Source: Paraburkholderia ginsengisoli NBRC 100965 (GTDB lineage Bacteria > Pseudomonadota > Gammaproteobacteria > Burkholderiales > Burkholderiaceae). Taken from it: a DNA stretch of 64,000 nt. Made by a program: the position numbers and the translations under genes. The notes below the pieces were generated by a model. The model worked only from the letters and a program-made list of their open reading frames with translations, was not told the DNA's origin and searched no databases. Numbering within the stretch: the stretch's first letter is position 1; every line of letters begins with the position of its first letter. This document shows positions 63,677 to 64,000 of this stretch, piece after piece. The DNA is taken from contig NZ_BBJF01000017.1 of assembly GCF_000739735.1 (NCBI RefSeq), forward strand, positions 1 through 64,000, read 5' to 3'.

Positions 63677-64000
63677 ATGAAACTCGAACAGATCGAAACC
63701 CCGGCCGCGTTGATCGACATCGCGCGGATGCAGAAGAACATCGCGCGCATGCAGGCGCACATGAACACGCTGGGCGTCGCGTTCCGCCCGCACGTAAAGA
63801 CCACCAAATGTATCGACGTGGTGCGCGCGCAGATCGCCGCCGGCGCGCGCGGCATCACCGTGTCGACGTTGAAGGAAGCGGAAGCGTTCTTTGCCGCCGG
63901 CGTCGATGACATTCTCTACGCGGTCAGCATCGCACCGTCGAAGTTGCCGCGAGCGTTGGCGCTGCGCCGCCAGGGCTGCGATCTGAAGCTGGTGGTGGAC
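63677..64000 (+). CDS. DSD1-family PLP enzyme (D-threonine aldolase / D-serine dehydratase-like), N-terminal part
   Basis: 108 codons to the window edge. It begins MKLEQIETPAALIDIARMQK and has FRPHVKTTKCIDVVRAQIAA, where the Lys after PHV is the expected PLP Schiff-base residue of the fold III alanine racemase-like barrel. ITVSTLKEAEAFFAAGVDDI follows. Family members cleave D-threonine-type beta-hydroxy amino acids or dehydrate D-serine. It lies 29 bases after the HAD gene, same strand, probably the same transcript. The C-terminus, with the metal site, is outside. Confidence 0.9.
   Translation, partial: MKLEQIETPAALIDIARMQKNIARMQAHMNTLGVAFRPHVKTTKCIDVVRAQIAAGARGITVSTLKEAEAFFAAGVDDILYAVSIAPSKLPRALALRRQGCDLKLVVD

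Noticed and set aside
1-64000. CRISPR array, tRNA, rRNA or intact IS element
   Set aside because: No regularly spaced direct repeats, no cloverleaf or rRNA-like stretch and no transposase were seen in any frame. The repeats found are inside adhesin coding sequence.

Overview
The window looks like a chromosomal segment of a Paraburkholderia or Burkholderia-type betaproteobacterium. The bases are GC-rich with strong third-position GC bias, and the gene content fits: ESPR-type autotransporters, Wza/Wzc exopolysaccharide export, VpsR/BerB-like and CRP/FNR-like regulators, OYE and MHS transporters. The species call is an inference from gene content. No tRNA, rRNA, CRISPR array or intact insertion sequence was seen.

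Layout. (1) 1-6.9 kb: the N-terminal part of a YadA-like trimeric adhesin running off the left edge, a monomeric NADP isocitrate dehydrogenase, a vapBC toxin-antitoxin pair with a visible operator, and two overlapping unknown ORFs. (2) 7-13 kb: two c-di-GMP units on the minus strand. One is a PAS-GGDEF-EAL protein overlapping by one base a heme-oxygenase-like diiron protein. The other is a complete yfiR-yfiN-yfiB signalling operon. (3) 13.3-34.2 kb: an exopolysaccharide locus with three glycosyltransferases, GDP-mannose synthesis (manC), a flippase, Wza, Wzc, an undecaprenyl-phosphate glycosyl-1-phosphate transferase and a CRP/FNR regulator. A 1825-residue classical autotransporter sits in its middle. 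(4) 35.1-46.6 kb: a second CRP/FNR paralogue; a tightly packed operon of carrier protein, acyl-CoA-dehydrogenase-like enzyme, seryl-tRNA-synthetase-like amino acid:carrier protein ligase, DUF1839 protein and GH2 glycosidase; a convergent sigma-54 regulator; and a beta-helix lipoprotein. (5) 47.8-64 kb: ordinary metabolism and regulation. This includes an orphan response regulator, ArsR plus Old Yellow Enzyme, DedA, a MarR/hydrolase/MFS operon, methylmalonate-semialdehyde dehydrogenase, an MHS transporter/Gfo-Idh/type II dehydroquinase operon, a sulfotransferase-like protein, a LysR regulator, a HAD dehalogenase-like protein and a partial DSD1-type PLP enzyme.

How it fits together. Regions 2-4 read as one biofilm/envelope neighbourhood: c-di-GMP production and sensing, exopolysaccharide synthesis and export, surface adhesins, and regulators of types known elsewhere to respond to c-di-GMP. 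The most unusual part is the aminoacyl-carrier-protein operon (36307-42458). Its ligase keeps, with exact spacing, the zinc ligands of characterised amino acid:carrier protein ligases. Its neighbours suggest a pathway that charges an amino acid on a carrier protein, oxidises it, and transfers it to an acceptor that may carry sugar. A second notable point is the diiron-oxidase-like protein translationally coupled to the GGDEF-EAL protein.
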